Assembly (NCBI GenBank): GCA_963680875.1
Contig: OY804585.1
Coordinates: 29,750,186 to 29,814,185, forward strand
Reading direction: 5' to 3'
DNA from: Bathymodiolus brooksi
Lineage: Eukaryota; Mollusca; Bivalvia; Mytilida; Modiolidae
Length of the DNA stretch: 64,000 bases
Below, piece after piece: positions 31,371 to 46,821 of this stretch (its first letter is position 1; each line of letters starts with the position of its first letter). The position numbers were made by a program, and so were the translations under genes. The notes beneath the pieces are model-generated. The model saw only the letters and a list, made by a program, of their open reading frames with translations, searched no databases and was not told the DNA's origin.

Positions 31371-34300
31371 CATGGCAAATACAATATAGAAGAAAGGCAA
31401 GTCGAATTGTGAAAAAGATATGGAAAATACGGAAGAAAGTAGGTTGAATAGTGAAATGATATGGAAAATATGGAAGAAAAATAAGTTGAATAGCGAAATG
31501 ATATGAAAAATGTGGAAGAAAGGCAAGTCGAATAGTGATAAGACATGGACAAATATGGAAGAAATACAAGTTGAATAGAGAAAAGACATGGAAAATACAG
31601 AAGAAAAGTAAGTTGAAGAGTGAAAAGATATGAAAAATGTGGAAGAAACCTAAGTTGAATAGTGAAAAGACATGGAAAATACAGAAGAAAAGTAAGTTGA
31701 ATAGTGAAAAGACATGGAAGTTATGGAAGAAAAGTAAGTTGAATAGTGAAAAGATTTGGAAAATACAGAAGGAAAGTAAGTTAAATAGTGAAAAGATATG
31801 GAAAATACAGAAGAAACCTAAGTTGAATAGTGAAAAGACATGGAAATTATGGAAGAAAAGTAAGTTGAAGAGTGAAAAGACATGGCAAATACAATATAGA
31901 AGAAAGGCAAGTCGGATTGTGAAAAAGATATGGAAAATACGGAAAAAAGTAGGTTGAATAGTGAAATGATATGGAAAATATGGAAGAAAATTAAGTTGAA
32001 TAGCGAAATGATATGAAAAATGTGGAAGAAAGGCAAGTCGAATAGTGATAAGACATGGACAAATATGGAAGAAATGCAAGTTGAATAGTGAAAAGATATG
32101 AAAAATATGGAAGAAACCTAAGTTGAATAGTGAAAAGACATGGAAAATACAGAAGAAAAGTAAGTTGAATAGTGAATGAAAAGACATGGCAAATACAATA
32201 TGGAAGAAAGGCAAGTCTAATTGTGAAAAAGATATGGAAAATACGGAAGAAAGTAAGTTGAATAGTGAAAAAGATATGGAAAATATGGAAGAAAGGCAAG
32301 TTGAATAGTGATAAGACATGGACAAATATGGAAAAAGGCAAGTTGAATAGTGAAAAGATATGAAAAATTTGGAAGAATCTTAAGTTGTATAGTGAAAAGA
32401 CATGGAAAATACAGAAGAAAAGTAAGTTGAAGAGTGAGTGAAAAGACATGTCAAATACAATATGGAAGAAAGGGAAGTCTAATTGTGAAAAAGATATGGA
32501 AAATACGGAAGAAAGTAAGTTGAATAGTGAAATGATATGGAAAATATGGAAGAAAAATAAGTTGAATAGCGAAATGATATGAAAAATGTGGAAGAAAGGC
32601 AAGTTGAATAGTGATAAGACATGGACAATGTGGAAGAAAGGCAAGTTGAATAGTGAAAAGATATGAAAAATATGGAAGAAAACTAAGTTGAATAGTGAAA
32701 AGACATGGAAATTATGGAAGAAAAGTAAGTTGAAGAGTGAGTGAAAAGACATGGCAAATACAATATGGAAGAAAGGCAAGTCTAATTGTGAAAAAGATAT
32801 GGAAAATACGGAAGAAAGTAAGTTGAATAGTGAAAAGTCATGGAAAATACAGAAGAAAAGTAAGTTGAATAGTGAAAAGATTTTGAAAATACAGAAGAAA
32901 AGTAAGTTGAATAGTGAAAAGATTTGGAAAATACAGAAGGAAAGTAAGTTAAATAGTGAAAAGATAGGGAAAATATGGAAGAAAGCCAAGTTGAATAGTG
33001 AAATGATTTGGAGAATATGGAAGAAAAGTAGGTCGAATTGTGAAAAGATATGGACAATATGGAAGAAAGATAAGTTGAATAGTGAAAAGATATGGAAATT
33101 ATGGAAGACAAGTAAGTTGAATAGTGAAAAGATATGGAAAATACAGAAGAAACCTAAGTTGAATAGTGAAAAGACATGGAAATTATGGAAGAAAAGTAAG
33201 TTGAAGAGTGACAAGACATGGCAAATACAATATAGAAGAAAGGCAAGTCGAGTTGTGAAAAAGATATGGAAAATACGGAAGAAAGTAGGTTGAATAGTGA
33301 AATGATATGGAAAATATGGAAGAAAAATAAGTTGAATAGCGAAATGATATGGAAAATGTGGAAGAAATGCAAGTTGAATAGTGAAAAGATATGAAAAATA
33401 TGGAAGAAACCTAAGTTGAATAGTGAAAAGACATGGAAAATACAGAAGAAAAGTAAGTTGAATAGTGAAAAGATATGAAAAATGTGGAAGAAACCTAAGT
33501 TGAATAGTGAAAAGACATGGAAAATACAGAAGAAAAGTAAGTTGAATAGTGAAAAGACATGGAAGTTATGGAAGAAAAGTAAGTTGAATAGTGAAAAGAT
33601 TTGGAAAATATAGAAGGAAAGTAAGTTAAATAGTGAAAAAATAGGGAAAATATGGAAGAAAGCCAAGTTGAACAGTGAAATGATTTGGAAAATATGGAAG
33701 AAAAGTAGGTCGAATTGTGAAAAGATATGGACAATATGGAAGAAAGATAAGTTGAATAGTGAAAAGATATGGAAATTATGGAAAACAAGTAAGTTGAATA
33801 GTGAAAAGATATGGAAAATACAGAAGAAACCTAAGTTGAATAGTGAAAAGACTTGGAAATTATGGAAGAAAAGTAAGTTGAAGAGTGAAAAGACATGGCA
33901 AATACAATATAGAAGAAAGGCAAGTCGAGTTGTGAAAAAGATATGGAAAATACGGAAGAAAGTAGGTTGAATAGTGAAATGATATGGAAAATATGGAAAA
34001 AAAATAAGTTGAATAGCGAAATGATATGGAAAATGTGGAAGAAAGGCAAGTTGAATAGTGATAAGACATGGAAAAATATGGAGGAAATGCAAGTTGAATA
34101 GTGAAAAGACATAAAAAATACAGAAGAAAAGTAAGTTGAAGAATGAATGAAAAGACATGGCAAATACAATATGGAAGAAAGGCAAGTCTAATTGTGAAAA
34201 AGATATGGAAAATACGGAAGAAAGTAAGTTGAATAGTGAAATGATATGGAAAATATGGAAGAAAGGCAAGTTGAATAGTGATAAGACATGGACAAATATG

Positions 34301-35065
34301 GGAAAAAGGCAAGTTGAATAGTGAAAAGATATGAAAAATGTGGAAGAAACCTAAGTTGAATTGTGAAAAGACATGGAAAATACAGAAGAAAAGTAAGTTG
34401 AATAGTGAAAAGACTTGGAAGTTATAGAAGAAAAGTAAGTTGAATAGTGAAAAGATTTGGAAAATACAGAAGGAAAGTAAGTTAAATAGTGAAAAGATAG
34501 GGAAAATATGGAAGAAAGCCAAGTTGAATAGTGAAATGATTTGGAAAATATGGAAGAAAAGTAGATCGAATTGTGAAAAGATTTGGACAATATGGAAGAA
34601 AGATAAGTTGAATAGTGAAAAGAAATGGAAATTATGGAAGACAAGTAAGTTGAATAGTGAAAAGATATGGAAAATACAGAAGAAACCTAAGTTGAATAGT
34701 GAAAAGACATGGAAATTATAGAAGAAAAGTAAGTTGAAGAGTGAAAAGACATGGCAAATACAATATAGAAGAAAGGCAAGTCGAGTTGTGAAAAAGATAT
34801 GGAAAATACGGAAGAAAGGCAAGTTGAATAGTGATAAGACATGGACAAATATGGGAAAAAGGCAAGTTGAATAGTGAAAAGATATGGAAAATATGGAAGA
34901 AAAATAAGTTGAATAGCGAAATGATATGGAAAATGTGGAAGAAAGGCAAGTTAAATAGTGATAAGACATGGACAAATATGGAAGAAATGCAAGTTGAATA
35001 GTGAAAAGATATGAAAAATATGGAAGAAACCTAAGTTGAATAGTGAAAAGACATGGAAAATACAC
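30590..35065 (+). repeat. Satellite higher-order block B, copy 1
   Basis: It matches 42388-46821 at an offset of 11798 bp. The offset falls to 11756 after one 42-bp monomer present near 31680 is absent in copy 2. Part of it also matches 60020-62000. Confidence 0.8.
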
Positions 35066-35399
35066 AAGAAAAGTAAGTTAAATAGTGAAAAGATAGGGAA
35101 AATATGGAAGAAAGCCAAGTTGAATAGTGAAATGATATGGAAAATATAGAAGAAAGGCAAGTTGAATATTGAAAAGATATGGAAAATGTGGAAGAAAGGC
35201 AAGTTGAATAGTGATAAGACATGGACAAATACAATATGGAAGAAAGGGAAGTCTAATTGTGAAAAAGATATGGAAAATACGGAAGAAAGTAAGTTGAATA
35301 GTGAAATGATATGGAAAATATGGAAGAAAAATAAGTTGAAGAGTGAAATGATATGGAAAATATGGAAGAAAGGCAAGTTGAATAGTGATAAGACATGGA

Positions 35400-38300
35400 C
35401 AAATATGGAAAAAAGGCAAGTTGAATAGTGAAAAGATATGAAAAATGTGGAAGAAACCTAAGTTGAATAGTGAAAAGACATGGAAAATACAGAAGAAAAG
35501 TAAGTTGAATAGTGAAAAGACATGGTAGTTATGGAAGAAAAGTAAGTTGAATAGTGAAAAGATTTGGAAAATACAGAAGAAAGCCAAGTTGAATAGTGAA
35601 ATGATTTGGAAAATATGGAAGAAAAGTAGGTCGAATTGTGAAAAGATATGGACAATATGGAAGAAAGATAAGTTGAATAGTGAAAAGATATGGAAATTAT
35701 GAAAGACAAGTAAGTTGAATAGTGAAAAGATATGGAAAATACAGAAGAAACCTAAGTTGAATAGTGAAAAGACATGGAAATTATGGAAGAAAAGTAAGTT
35801 GAAGAGTGAAAAGACATGGCAAATACAATATAGAAGAAAGGCAAGTCGAATTGTGAAAAGATACGGAAAATACGGAAGAAAGTAGGTTGAATAGTGAAAT
35901 GATATGGAAAATATGGAAGAAAAATAAGTTGAATAGCGAAATGATATGAAAAATGTGGAAGAAAGGCAAGTCGAATAGTGATAAGACATGGACAAATATG
36001 GAAGAAATGCAAGTTGAATAGTGAAAAGATATGAAAAATATGGAAGAAACCTAAGTTGAATAGTGAAAAGTCATGGAAAATACAGAAGAAAAGTAAGTTA
36101 AATAGTGAAAAGATAGGGAAAATATGGAAGAAAGCCAAGTTGAATAGTGAAATGATTTGGAGAATATGGAAGAAAAGTAGGTCGAATTATGAAAAGATAT
36201 GGACAATATGGAAGAAAGATAAGTTGAATAGTGAAAAGATATGGAAATTATGGAAGACAAGTAAGTTGAATAGTGAAAAGATATGGAAAATACAGAAGAA
36301 ACCTAAGTTGAATAGTGAAAAGACATGGAAATTATGGAAGAAAAGTAAGTTGAAGAGTGAAAAGACATGGCAAATACAATATAGAAGAAAGGCAAATCGA
36401 GTTGTGAAAAAGATATGGAAAATACGAAGAAAGTAGGTTGAATAGTGAAATGATATTGAAAATATGGAAGAAAAATAAGTTGAATAACGAAATGATATGG
36501 AAAATGTGGAAGAAAGGCAAGTTGAATAGTGATAAGACATGGACAAATATGGAAGAAATGCAAGTTGAATACTGAAAAGATATGAAAAATATGGAAGAAA
36601 CCTAAGTTGAATAGTGAAAAGACATGGAAAATACGAAGAAAAGTAAGTTGAAGAGTGAATGAAAAGACATGTCAAATACAATATGGAAGAAAGGGAAGTC
36701 TAATTGTGAAAAAGATATGGAAAATACGGAAGAAAATAAGTCGAATAGTGAAATGATATGGAAAATATGGAAGAAAGGCAAGTTGAATAGTGATAAGACA
36801 TGAAAAAATATGGAAAAAAGGCAAGTTGAATAGTGAAAAGATATGAAAAATGTGGAAGAAACCTAAGTTGAATAGTGAAAAGACATGGAAAATACAGAAG
36901 AAAAGTAAGTTGAAGAGTGAGTGAAAAGACATGGCAAATACAATATGGAAGAAAGGCAGGTCTAATTGTGAAAAAGATATGTAAAATACGGAAGAAAGTA
37001 AGTTGAATAGTGAAATGATATGGAAAATATGGAAGAAAACTAAATTGAATAGTGAAAAGACATGAAAATTAAGGAAGAAAAGTAAGTTGAAGAGTGAGTG
37101 AAAAGACATGGCAAATACAATATGGAAGAAAGGCAAGTCTAATTGTGAAAAAGATATGGAAAATACGGAAGAAAGTAAGTTGAATAGTGAAATGATATGG
37201 GAAATGTGGAAGAAAGGCAAGTTGAATAGTTATAAGACATGGACAATGTGGAAGAAAGGCAAGTTCAATATTGAAAAGATATAAAAAATATGGAAGAAAC
37301 CTAAGTTGAATAGTGAAAAGACATGGAAAATACAGAAGAAAAGTAAGTTGAAGAGTGAATGAAAAGACATGTCAAATACATTATGGAAGAAAGGGAAGTC
37401 TAATTGTGAAAAAGATATGGAAAATACGGAAGAAAAGTAAGTTGAATAGGAAAAAAATTTGAAAATACAGAAGTAAAGTAAGTTAAATAGTGAAAAGATA
37501 GGGAAAATATGGAAGAAAAGTCAGTTGAAGAGTGAAAAGATATGGCAAATACAATATGGAAGAAAGGCTAGTCGAATTGTGAAAAAGATATGGAAAATAC
37601 GGAAGAAAGTAGGTTGAATAGTGAAATGATATGGAAAATATGGAAGAAAGGCAAGTTGAATATTGAAAAGATATGGAAAATGTAGAAGAAAGACAAGTTG
37701 AATAGTGATAAGACATGGACAAATATGGAAAAAAGGCAAGTTGAATAGTGAAAAGATATGAAAAATATGGAAGAAACCTAAGTTGAATAGTGAAAAGACA
37801 TGGAAAATACAGAAGAAAAGTAAGTTGAAGAGTGAAAAGACATGGAAGTTATAGAAGAAACCTAAGTTGAAGAGTGAAAAGATTTGGAAAATACTGAAGG
37901 AAAGTAAGTTAAATAGTGAAAAGATACGGAAAATATGGAAGAAAGCCAAGTTGAATAGTGAAATGATTTGGAAAATATGGAAGAAAAGTAGGTCGAATTG
38001 TGAAAAGATATGGACAATATGGAAGAAAGATAAGTTGAATAGTGAAAAGATATGGAAATTATGGAAGACAAGTAAGTTGAATAGTGAAAAGATATGGAAA
38101 ATACAGAAGAAACCTAAGTTGAATAGTGAAAAGACATGGAAATTATGGAAGAAAAGTAAGTTGAAGAGTGAAAAGACATGACAAATACAATATAGAAGAA
38201 AGGCAAGTCGAATTGTGAAAAAGATATGGAAAATACGGAAGAAAGTAGGTTGAATAGTGAAATGATATGGAAAATATGGAAGAAAAATAAGTTGAATAGC

Positions 38301-39195
38301 GAAATGATATGAAAAATGTGGAAGAAAGGCAAGTCGAATAGTGATAAGACATGGACAAATATGGAAGAAATGCAAGTTGAATAGTGAAAAGATATGAAAA
38401 ATATGGAAGAAACCTAAGTTGAATAGTGAAAAGACATGGAAAATACAGAAGAAAAGTAAGTTGAATAGTGAAAAGACATGGAAATTATGGAAGAAAAGTA
38501 AGTTGAATAGGAAAAAAATTTGAAAATATAGAAGTAAAGTAAATTAAATAGTGAAAAGATAGGGAAAATATGGAAGAAAAGTAAGTTGAAGAGTGAAAAG
38601 ACATGGCAAATACAATATGGAAGAAAGGCTAGTCGAATTGTGAAAAAGATATGGAAAATACGGAAGAAAGTAGGTTGAATAGTGAAATGATATGGAAAAT
38701 ATGGAAGAAAGGCAAGTTGAATATTGAAAAGATATGGAAAATGTGGAAGAAAGACAAGTTGAATAGTGATAAGACATGGACAAATATGGAAAAAAGGCAA
38801 GTTGAATAGTGAAAAGATATGAAAAATATGGAAGAAACCTAAGTTGAATAGTGAAAAGACATGGAAAATACAGAAGAAAAGTAAGTTGAAGAGTGAAAAG
38901 ACATGGAAGTTATAGAAGAAAAGTAAGTTGAAGAGTGAAAAGATTTGGAAAATACTGAAGGAAAGTAAGTTAAATAGTGAAAAGATATGGAAAATATGGA
39001 AGAATGCCAAGTTAAATAGTGAAAAGATATGGACAATATGGAAGAAAGATAAGTTGAATAGTGAAAAGATATGGAAATTATGGAAGACAAGTAAGTTGAA
39101 TAGTGAAAAGATATGGAAAATACAGAAGAAACCTAAGTTGAATAGTGAAAAGACATGGAAATTATGGAAGAAAAGTAAGTTGAAGAGTGAAAAGA
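35400..39195 (+). repeat. Satellite higher-order block A, copy 2
   Basis: It duplicates 27570-31370. The near-identity over ~3.8 kb implies recent copying of a large segment rather than slippage of single monomers. Confidence 0.8.
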
Positions 39196-40440
39196 CATGA
39201 CAAATACAATATAGAAGAAAGGCAAGTCGAATTGTGAAAAAGATATGGAAAATACGGAAGAAAGTAGGTTGAATAGTGAAATGATATGGAAAATATGGAA
39301 GAAAAATAAGTTGAATAGCGAAATGATATGAAAAATGTGGAAGAAAGGCAAGTCGAATAGTGATAAGACATGGACAAATATGGAAGAAATGCAAGTTGAA
39401 TAGTGAAAAGATATGAAAAATATGGAAGAAACCTAAGTTGAATAGTGAAAAGACATGGAAAATACAGAAGAAAAGTAAGTTGAATAGTGAAAAGACATGG
39501 AAATTATGGAAGAAAAGTAAGTTGAATAGGAAAAAAATTTGAAAATATAGAAGTAAAGTAAATTAAATAGTGAAAAGATAGGGAAAATATGGAAGAAAAG
39601 TAAGTTGAAGAGTGAAAAGACATGGCAAATACAATATGGAAGAAAGGCTAGTCGAATTGTGAAAAAGATATGGAAAATACGGAAGAAAGTAGGTTGAATA
39701 GTGAAATGATATGGAAAATATGGAAGAAAGGCAAGTTGAATATTGAAAAGATATGGAAAATGTGGAAGAAAGACAAGTTGAATAGTGATAAGACATGGAC
39801 AAATATGGAAAAAAGGCAAGTTGAATAGTGAAAAGATATGAAAAATATGGAAGAAACCTAAGTTGAATAGTGAAAAGACATGGAAAATACAGAAGAAAAG
39901 TAAGTTGAAGAGTGAAAAGACATGGAAGTTATAGAAGAAAAGTAAGTTGAAGAGTGAAAAGATTTGGAAAATACTGAAGGAAAGTAAGTTAAATAGTGAA
40001 AAGATATGGAAAATATGGAAGAATGCCAAGTTAAATAGTGAAAAGATATGGACAATATGGAAGAAAGATAAGTTGAATAGTGAAAAGATATGGAAATTAT
40101 GGAAGACAAGTAAGTTGAATAGTGAAAAGATATGGAAAATACAGAAGAAACCTAAGTTGAATAGTGAAAAGACATGGAAATTATGGAAGAAAAGTAAGTT
40201 GAAGAGTGAAAAGACATGGCAAATACAATATAGAAGAAAGGCAAGTCGAATTGTGAAAAAGATATGGAAAATACGGAAGAAAGTAGGTTGAATAGTGAAA
40301 TGATATGGAAAATATGGAAGAAAAATAAGTTGAATAGCGAAATGATATGAAAAATGTGGAAGAAAGGCAAGTCGAATAGTGATAAGACATGGACAAATAT
40401 GGAAGAAATACAAGTTGAATAGTGAAAAGACATGGAAAAT
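37480..40440 (+). repeat. Tandem ~1019-bp higher-order units
   Basis: Landmark variants (the AGGAAAAAAATTTGAAAATA junction and the GCTAGTCGAATTG monomer) recur at 37483, 38544 and 39563, spacings 1061 and 1019. The 42-bp difference is one monomer. The same unit pair appears at 29658/30719, 41498/42517 and 59088/60149. Confidence 0.75.
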
Positions 40441-42387
40441 ACAGAAGAAAAGTAAGTTGAAGAGTGAAAAGATATGAAAAATGTGGAAGAAACCTAAGTT
40501 GAATAGTGAAAAGACATGGAAGTTATGGAAGAAAAGTAAGTTGAATAGTGAAAAGATTTGGAAAATACAGAAGGAAAGTAAGTTAAATAGTGAAAAGATA
40601 TGGAAAATACAGAAGAAACCTAAGTCGAATAGTGAAAAGACATGGAAATTATGGAAGAAAAGTAAGTTGAAGAGTGAAAAGACATGGCAAATACAATATA
40701 GAAGAAAGGCAAGTCGGATTGTGAAAAAGATATGGAAAATACGGAAAAAAGTAGGTTGAATAGTGAAATGATATGGAAAATATGGAAGAAAATTAAGTTG
40801 AATAGCGAAATGATATGAAAAATGTGGAAGAAAGGCAAGTCGAATAGTGATAAGACATGGACAAATATGGAAGAAATGCAAGTTGAATAGTGAAAAGACA
40901 TGGAAAATACAGAAGAAAAGTAAGTTGAATAGTGAATGAAAAGACATGGCAAATACAATATGGAAGAAAGGCAGGTCTAATTGTGAAAAAGATATGTAAA
41001 ATACGGAAGAAAGTAAGTTGAATAGTGAAATGATATGGAAAATATGGAAGAAAACTAAATTGAATAGTGAAAAGACATGAAAATTAAGGAAGAAAAGTAA
41101 GTTGAAGAGTGAGTGAAAAGACATGGCAAATACAATATGGAAGAAAGGCAAGTCTAATTGTGAAAAAGATATGGAAAATACGGAAGAAAGTAAGTTGAAT
41201 AGTGAAATGATATGGGAAATGTGGAAGAAAGGCAAGTTGAATAGGTATAAGACATGGACAATGTGGAAGAAAGGCAAGTTCAATATTGAAAAGATATAAA
41301 AAATATGGAAGAAACCTAAGTTGAATAGTGAAAAGACATGGAAAATACAGAAGAAAAGTAAGTTGAAGAGTGAATGAAAAGACATGTCAAATACATTATG
41401 GAAGAAAGGGAAGTCTAATTGTGAAAAAGATATGGAAAATACGGAAGAAAAGTAAGTTGAATAGGAAAAAAATTTGAAAATACAGAAGTAAAGTAAGTTA
41501 AATAGTGAAAAGATAGGGAAAATATGGAAGAAAAGTCAGTTGAAGAGTGAAAAGATATGGCAAATACAATATGGAAGAAAGGCTAGTCGAATTGTGAAAA
41601 AGATATGGAAAATACGGAAGAAAGTAGGTTGAATAGTGAAATGATATGGAAAATATGGAAGAAAGGCAAGTTGAATATTGAAAAGATATGGAAAATGTAG
41701 AAGAAAGACAAGTTGAATAGTGATAAGACATGGACAAATATGGAAAAAAGGCAAGTTGAATAGTGAAAAGATATGAAAAATATGGAAGAAACCTAAGTTG
41801 AATAGTGAAAAGACATGGAAAATACAGAAGAAAAGTAAGTTGAAGAGTGAAAAGACATGGAAGTTATAGAAGAAACCTAAGTTGAAGAGTGAAAAGATTT
41901 GGAAAATACTGAAGGAAAGTAAGTTAAATAGTGAAAAGATACGGAAAATATGGAAGAAAGCCAAGTTGAATAGTGAAATGATTTGGAAAATATGGAAGAA
42001 AAGTAGGTCGAATTGTGAAAAGATATGGACAATATGGAAGAAAGATAAGTTGAATAGTGAAAAGATATGGAAATTATGGAAGACAAGTAAGTTGAATAGT
42101 GAAAAGATATGGAAAATACAGAAGAAACCTAAGTTGAATAGTGAAAAGACATGGAAATTATGGAAGAAAAGTAAGTTGAAGAGTGAAAGGACATGACAAA
42201 TACAATATAGAAGAAAGGCAAGTCGAATTGTGAAAAAGATATGGAAAATACGGAAGAAAGTAGGTTGAATAGTGAAATGATATGGAAAATGTGGAAGAAA
42301 GGCAAGTCGAATAGTGATAAGACATGGACAAATATGGAAGAAATGCAAGTTGAATAGTGAAAAGATATGAAAAATATGGAAGAAACC

Positions 42388-45300
42388 TAAGTTGAATAGT
42401 GAAAAGACATGGAAAATACAGAAGAAAAGTAAGTTGAATAGTGAAAAGACATGGAAATTATGGAAGAAAAGTAAGTTGAATAGGAAAAAAATTTGAAAAT
42501 ACAGAAGTAAAGTAAATTAAATAGTGAAAAGATAGGGAAAATATGGAAGAAAAGTAAGTTGAAGAGTGAAAAGACATGGCAAATACAATATGGAAGAAAG
42601 GCTAGTCGAATTGTGAAAAAGATATGGAAAATACGGAAGAAAGTAGGTTGAATAGTGAAATGATATGGAAAATATGGAAGAAAGGCAAGTTGAATATTGA
42701 AAAGATATGGAAAATGTGGAAGAAAGACAAGTTGAATAGTGATAAGACATGGACAAATATGGAAAAAAGGCAAGTTGAATAGTGAAAAGATATGAAAAAT
42801 ATGGAAGAAACCTAAGTTGAATAGTGAAAAGACATGGAAAATACAGAAGAAAAGTAAGTTGAAGAGTGAAAAGACATGGAAGTTATAGAAGAAAAGTAAG
42901 TTGAAGAGTGAAAAGATTTGGAAAATACTGAAGGAAAGTAAGTTAAATAGTGAAAAGATATGGAAAATATGGAAGAATGCCAAGTTAAATAGTGAAAAGA
43001 TATGGACAATATGGAAGAAAGATAAGTTGAATAGTGAAAAGATATGGAAATTATGGAAGACAAGTAAGTTGAATAGTGAAAAGATATGGAAAATACAGAA
43101 GAAACCTAAGTTGAATAGTGAAAAGACATGGAAATTATGGAAGAAAAGTAAGTTGAAGAGTGAAAAGACATGGCAAATACAATATAGAAGAAAGGCAAGT
43201 CGAATTGTGAAAAAGATATGGAAAATACGGAAGAAAGTAGGTTGAATAGTGAAATGATATGGAAAATATGGAAGAAAAATAAGTTGAATAGCGAAATGAT
43301 ATGAAAAATGTGGAAGAAAGGCAAGTCGAATAGTGATAAGACATGGACAAATATGGAAGAAATACAAGTTGAATAGTGAAAAGACATGGAAAATACAGAA
43401 GAAAAGTAAGTTGAAGAGTGAAAAGATATGAAAAATGTGGAAGAAACCTAAGTTGAATAGTGAAAAGACATGGAAGTTATGGAAGAAAAGTAAGTTGAAT
43501 AGTGAAAAGATTTGGAAAATACAGAAGGAAAGTAAGTTAAATAGTGAAAAGATATGGAAAATACAGAAGAAACCTAAGTTGAATAGTGAAAAGACATGGA
43601 AATTATGGAAGAAAAGTAAGTTGAAGAGTGAAAAGACATGGCAAATACAATATAGAAGAAAGGCAAGTCGGATTGTGAAAAAGATATGGAAAATACGGAA
43701 AAAAGTAGGTTGAATAGTGAAATGATATGGAAAATATGGAAGAAAATTAAGTTGAATAGCGAAATGATATGAAAAATGTGGAAGAAAGGCAAGTCGAATA
43801 GTGATAAGACATGGACAAATATGGAAGAAATGCAAGTTGAATAGTGAAAAGATATGAAAAATATGGAAGAAACCTAAGTTGAATAGTGAAAAGACATGGA
43901 AAATACAGAAGAAAAGTAAGTTGAATAGTGAATGAAAAGACATGGCAAATACAATATGGAAGAAAGGCAAGTCTAATTGTGAAAAAGATATGGAAAATAC
44001 GGAAGAAAGTAAGTTGAATAGTGAAAAAGATATGGAAAATATGGAAGAAAGGCAAGTTGAATAGTGATAAGACATGGACAAATATGGAAAAAGGCAAGTT
44101 GAATAGTGAAAAGATATGAAAAATTTGGAAGAATCTTAAGTTGTATAGTGAAAAGACATGGAAAATACAGAAGAAAAGTAAGTTGAAGAGTGAGTGAAAA
44201 GACATGTCAAATACAATATGGAAGAAAGGGAAGTCTAATTGTGAAAAAGATATGGAAAATACGGAAGAAAGTAAGTTGAATAGTGAAATGATATGGAAAA
44301 TATGGAAGAAAAATAAGTTGAATAGCGAAATGATATGAAAAATGTGGAAGAAAGGCAAGTTGAATAGTGATAAGACATGGACAATGTGGAAGAAAGGCAA
44401 GTTGAATAGTGAAAAGATATGAAAAATATGGAAGAAAACTAAGTTGAATAGTGAAAAGACATGGAAATTATGGAAGAAAAGTAAGTTGAAGAGTGAGTGA
44501 AAAGACATGGCAAATACAATATGGAAGAAAGGCAAGTTTAATTGTGAAAAAGATATGGAAAATACGGAAGAAAGTAAGTTGAATAGTAAAAAGTCATGGA
44601 AAATACAGAAGAAAAGTAAGTTGAATAGTGAAAAGATTTTGAAAATACAGAAGAAAAGTAAGTTGAATAGTGAAAAGATTTGGAAAATACAGAAGGAAAG
44701 TAAGTTAAATAGTGAAAAGATAGGGAAAATATGGAAGAAAGCCAAGTTGAATAGTGAAATGATTTGGAGAATATGGAAGAAAAGTAGGTCGAATTGTGAA
44801 AAGATATGGACAATATGGAAGAAAGATAAGTTGAATAGTGAAAAGATATGGAAATTATGGAAGACAAGTAAGTTGAATAGTGAAAAGATATGGAAAATAC
44901 AGAAGAAACCTAAGTTGAATAGTGAAAAGACATGGAAATTATGGAAGAAAAGTAAGTTGAAGAGTGACAAGACATGGCAAATACAATATAGAAGAAAGGC
45001 AAGTCGAGTTGTGAAAAAGATATGGAAAATACGGAAGAAAGTAGGTTGAATAGTGAAATGATATGGAAAATATGGAAGAAAAATAAGTTGAATAGCGAAA
45101 TGATATGGAAAATGTGGAAGAAATGCAAGTTGAATAGTGAAAAGATATGAAAAATATGGAAGAAACCTAAGTTGAATAGTGAAAAGACATGGAAAATACA
45201 GAAGAAAAGTAAGTTGAATAGTGAAAAGATATGAAAAATGTGGAAGAAACCTAAGTTGAATAGTGAAAAGACATGGAAAATACAGAAGAAAAGTAAGTTG

Positions 45301-46821
45301 AATAGTGAAAAGACATGGAAGTTATGGAAGAAAAGTAAGTTGAATAGTGAAAAGATTTGGAAAATATAGAAGGAAAGTAAGTTAAATAGTGAAAAAATAG
45401 GGAAAATATGGAAGAAAGCCAAGTTGAACAGTGAAATGATTTGGAAAATATGGAAGAAAAGTAGGTCGAATTGTGAAAAGATATGGACAATATGGAAGAA
45501 AGATAAGTTGAATAGTGAAAAGATATGGAAATTATGGAAAACAAGTAAGTTGAATAGTGAAAAGATATGGAAAATACAGAAGAAACCTAAGTTGAATAGT
45601 GAAAAGACTTGGAAATTATGGAAGAAAAGTAAGTTGAAGAGTGAAAAGACATGGCAAATACAATATAGAAGAAAGGCAAGTCGAGTTGTGAAAAAGATAT
45701 GGAAAATACGGAAGAAAGTAGGTTGAATAGTGAAATGATATGGAAAATATGGAAAAAAAATAAGTTGAATAGCGAAATGATATGGAAAATGTGGAAGAAA
45801 GGCAAGTTGAATAGTGATAAGACATGGAAAAATATGGAGGAAATGCAAGTTGAATAGTGAAAAGACATAAAAAATACAGAAGAAAAGTAAGTTGAAGAAT
45901 GAATGAAAAGACATGGCAAATACAATATGGAAGAAAAGCAAGTCTAATTGTGAAAAAGATATGGAAAATACGGAAGAAAGTAAGTTGAATAGTGAAATGA
46001 TATGGAAAATATGGAAGAAAGGCAAGTTGAATAGTGATAAGACATGGACAAATATGGGAAAAAGGCAAGTTGAATAGTGAAAAGATATGAAAAATGTGGA
46101 AGAAACCTAAGTTGAATAGTGAAAAGACATGGAAAATACAGAAGAAAAGTAAGTTGAATAGTGAAAAGACTTGGAAGTTATAGAAGAAAAGTAAGTTGAA
46201 TAGTGAAAAGATTTGGAAAATACAGAAGGAAAGTAAGTTAAATAGTGAAAAGATAGGGAAAATATGGAAGAAAGCCAAGTTGAATAGTGAAATGATTTGG
46301 AAAATATGGAAGAAAAGTAGATCGAATTGTGAAAAGATTTGGACAATATGGAAGAAAGATAAGTTGAATAGTGAAAAGAAATGGAAATTATGGAAGACAA
46401 GTAAGTTGAATAGTGAAAAGATATGGAAAATACAGAAGAAACCTAAGTTGAATAGTGAAAAGACATGGAAATTATGGAAGAAAAGTAAGTTGAAGAGTGA
46501 AAAGACATGCCAAATACAATATAGAAGAAAGGCAAGTCGAGTTGTGAAAAAGATATGGAAAATACGGAAGAAAGGCAAGTTGAATAGTGATAAGACATGG
46601 ACAAATATGGGAAAAAGGCAAGTTGAATAGTGAAAAGATATGGAAAATATGGAAGAAAAATAAATTGAATAGCGAAATGATATGGAAAATGTGGAAGAAA
46701 GGCAAGTTAAATAGTGATAAGACATGGACAAATATGGAAGAAATGCAAGTTGAATAGTGAAAAGATATGAAAAATATGGAAGAAACCTAAGTTGAATAGT
46801 GAAAAGACATGGAAAATACAC
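42388..46821 (+). repeat. Satellite higher-order block B, copy 2
   Basis: It duplicates 30590-35065. Its first part is repeated once more 2954 bp upstream (39434-40960). After 46821 copy 2 carries about four extra monomers before matching the sequence near 35100-35234. Confidence 0.8.

Noticed and set aside
32751..33293. Plus-strand Lys/Trp-rich repeat frame of 180 codons
   Set aside because: It is repeat-derived and ends at the recurring frame-shifting 47-bp variant. The same frame recurs at many sites with no upstream coding exon.
39433..41385. Long minus-strand open frame of about 650 codons (and many similar ones) in the satellite
   Set aside because: It is pure 42-bp repeat translation. 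The complement of a purine-rich 14-codon repeat has few stops in any frame, and the frame content follows the higher-order units without selection for coding.
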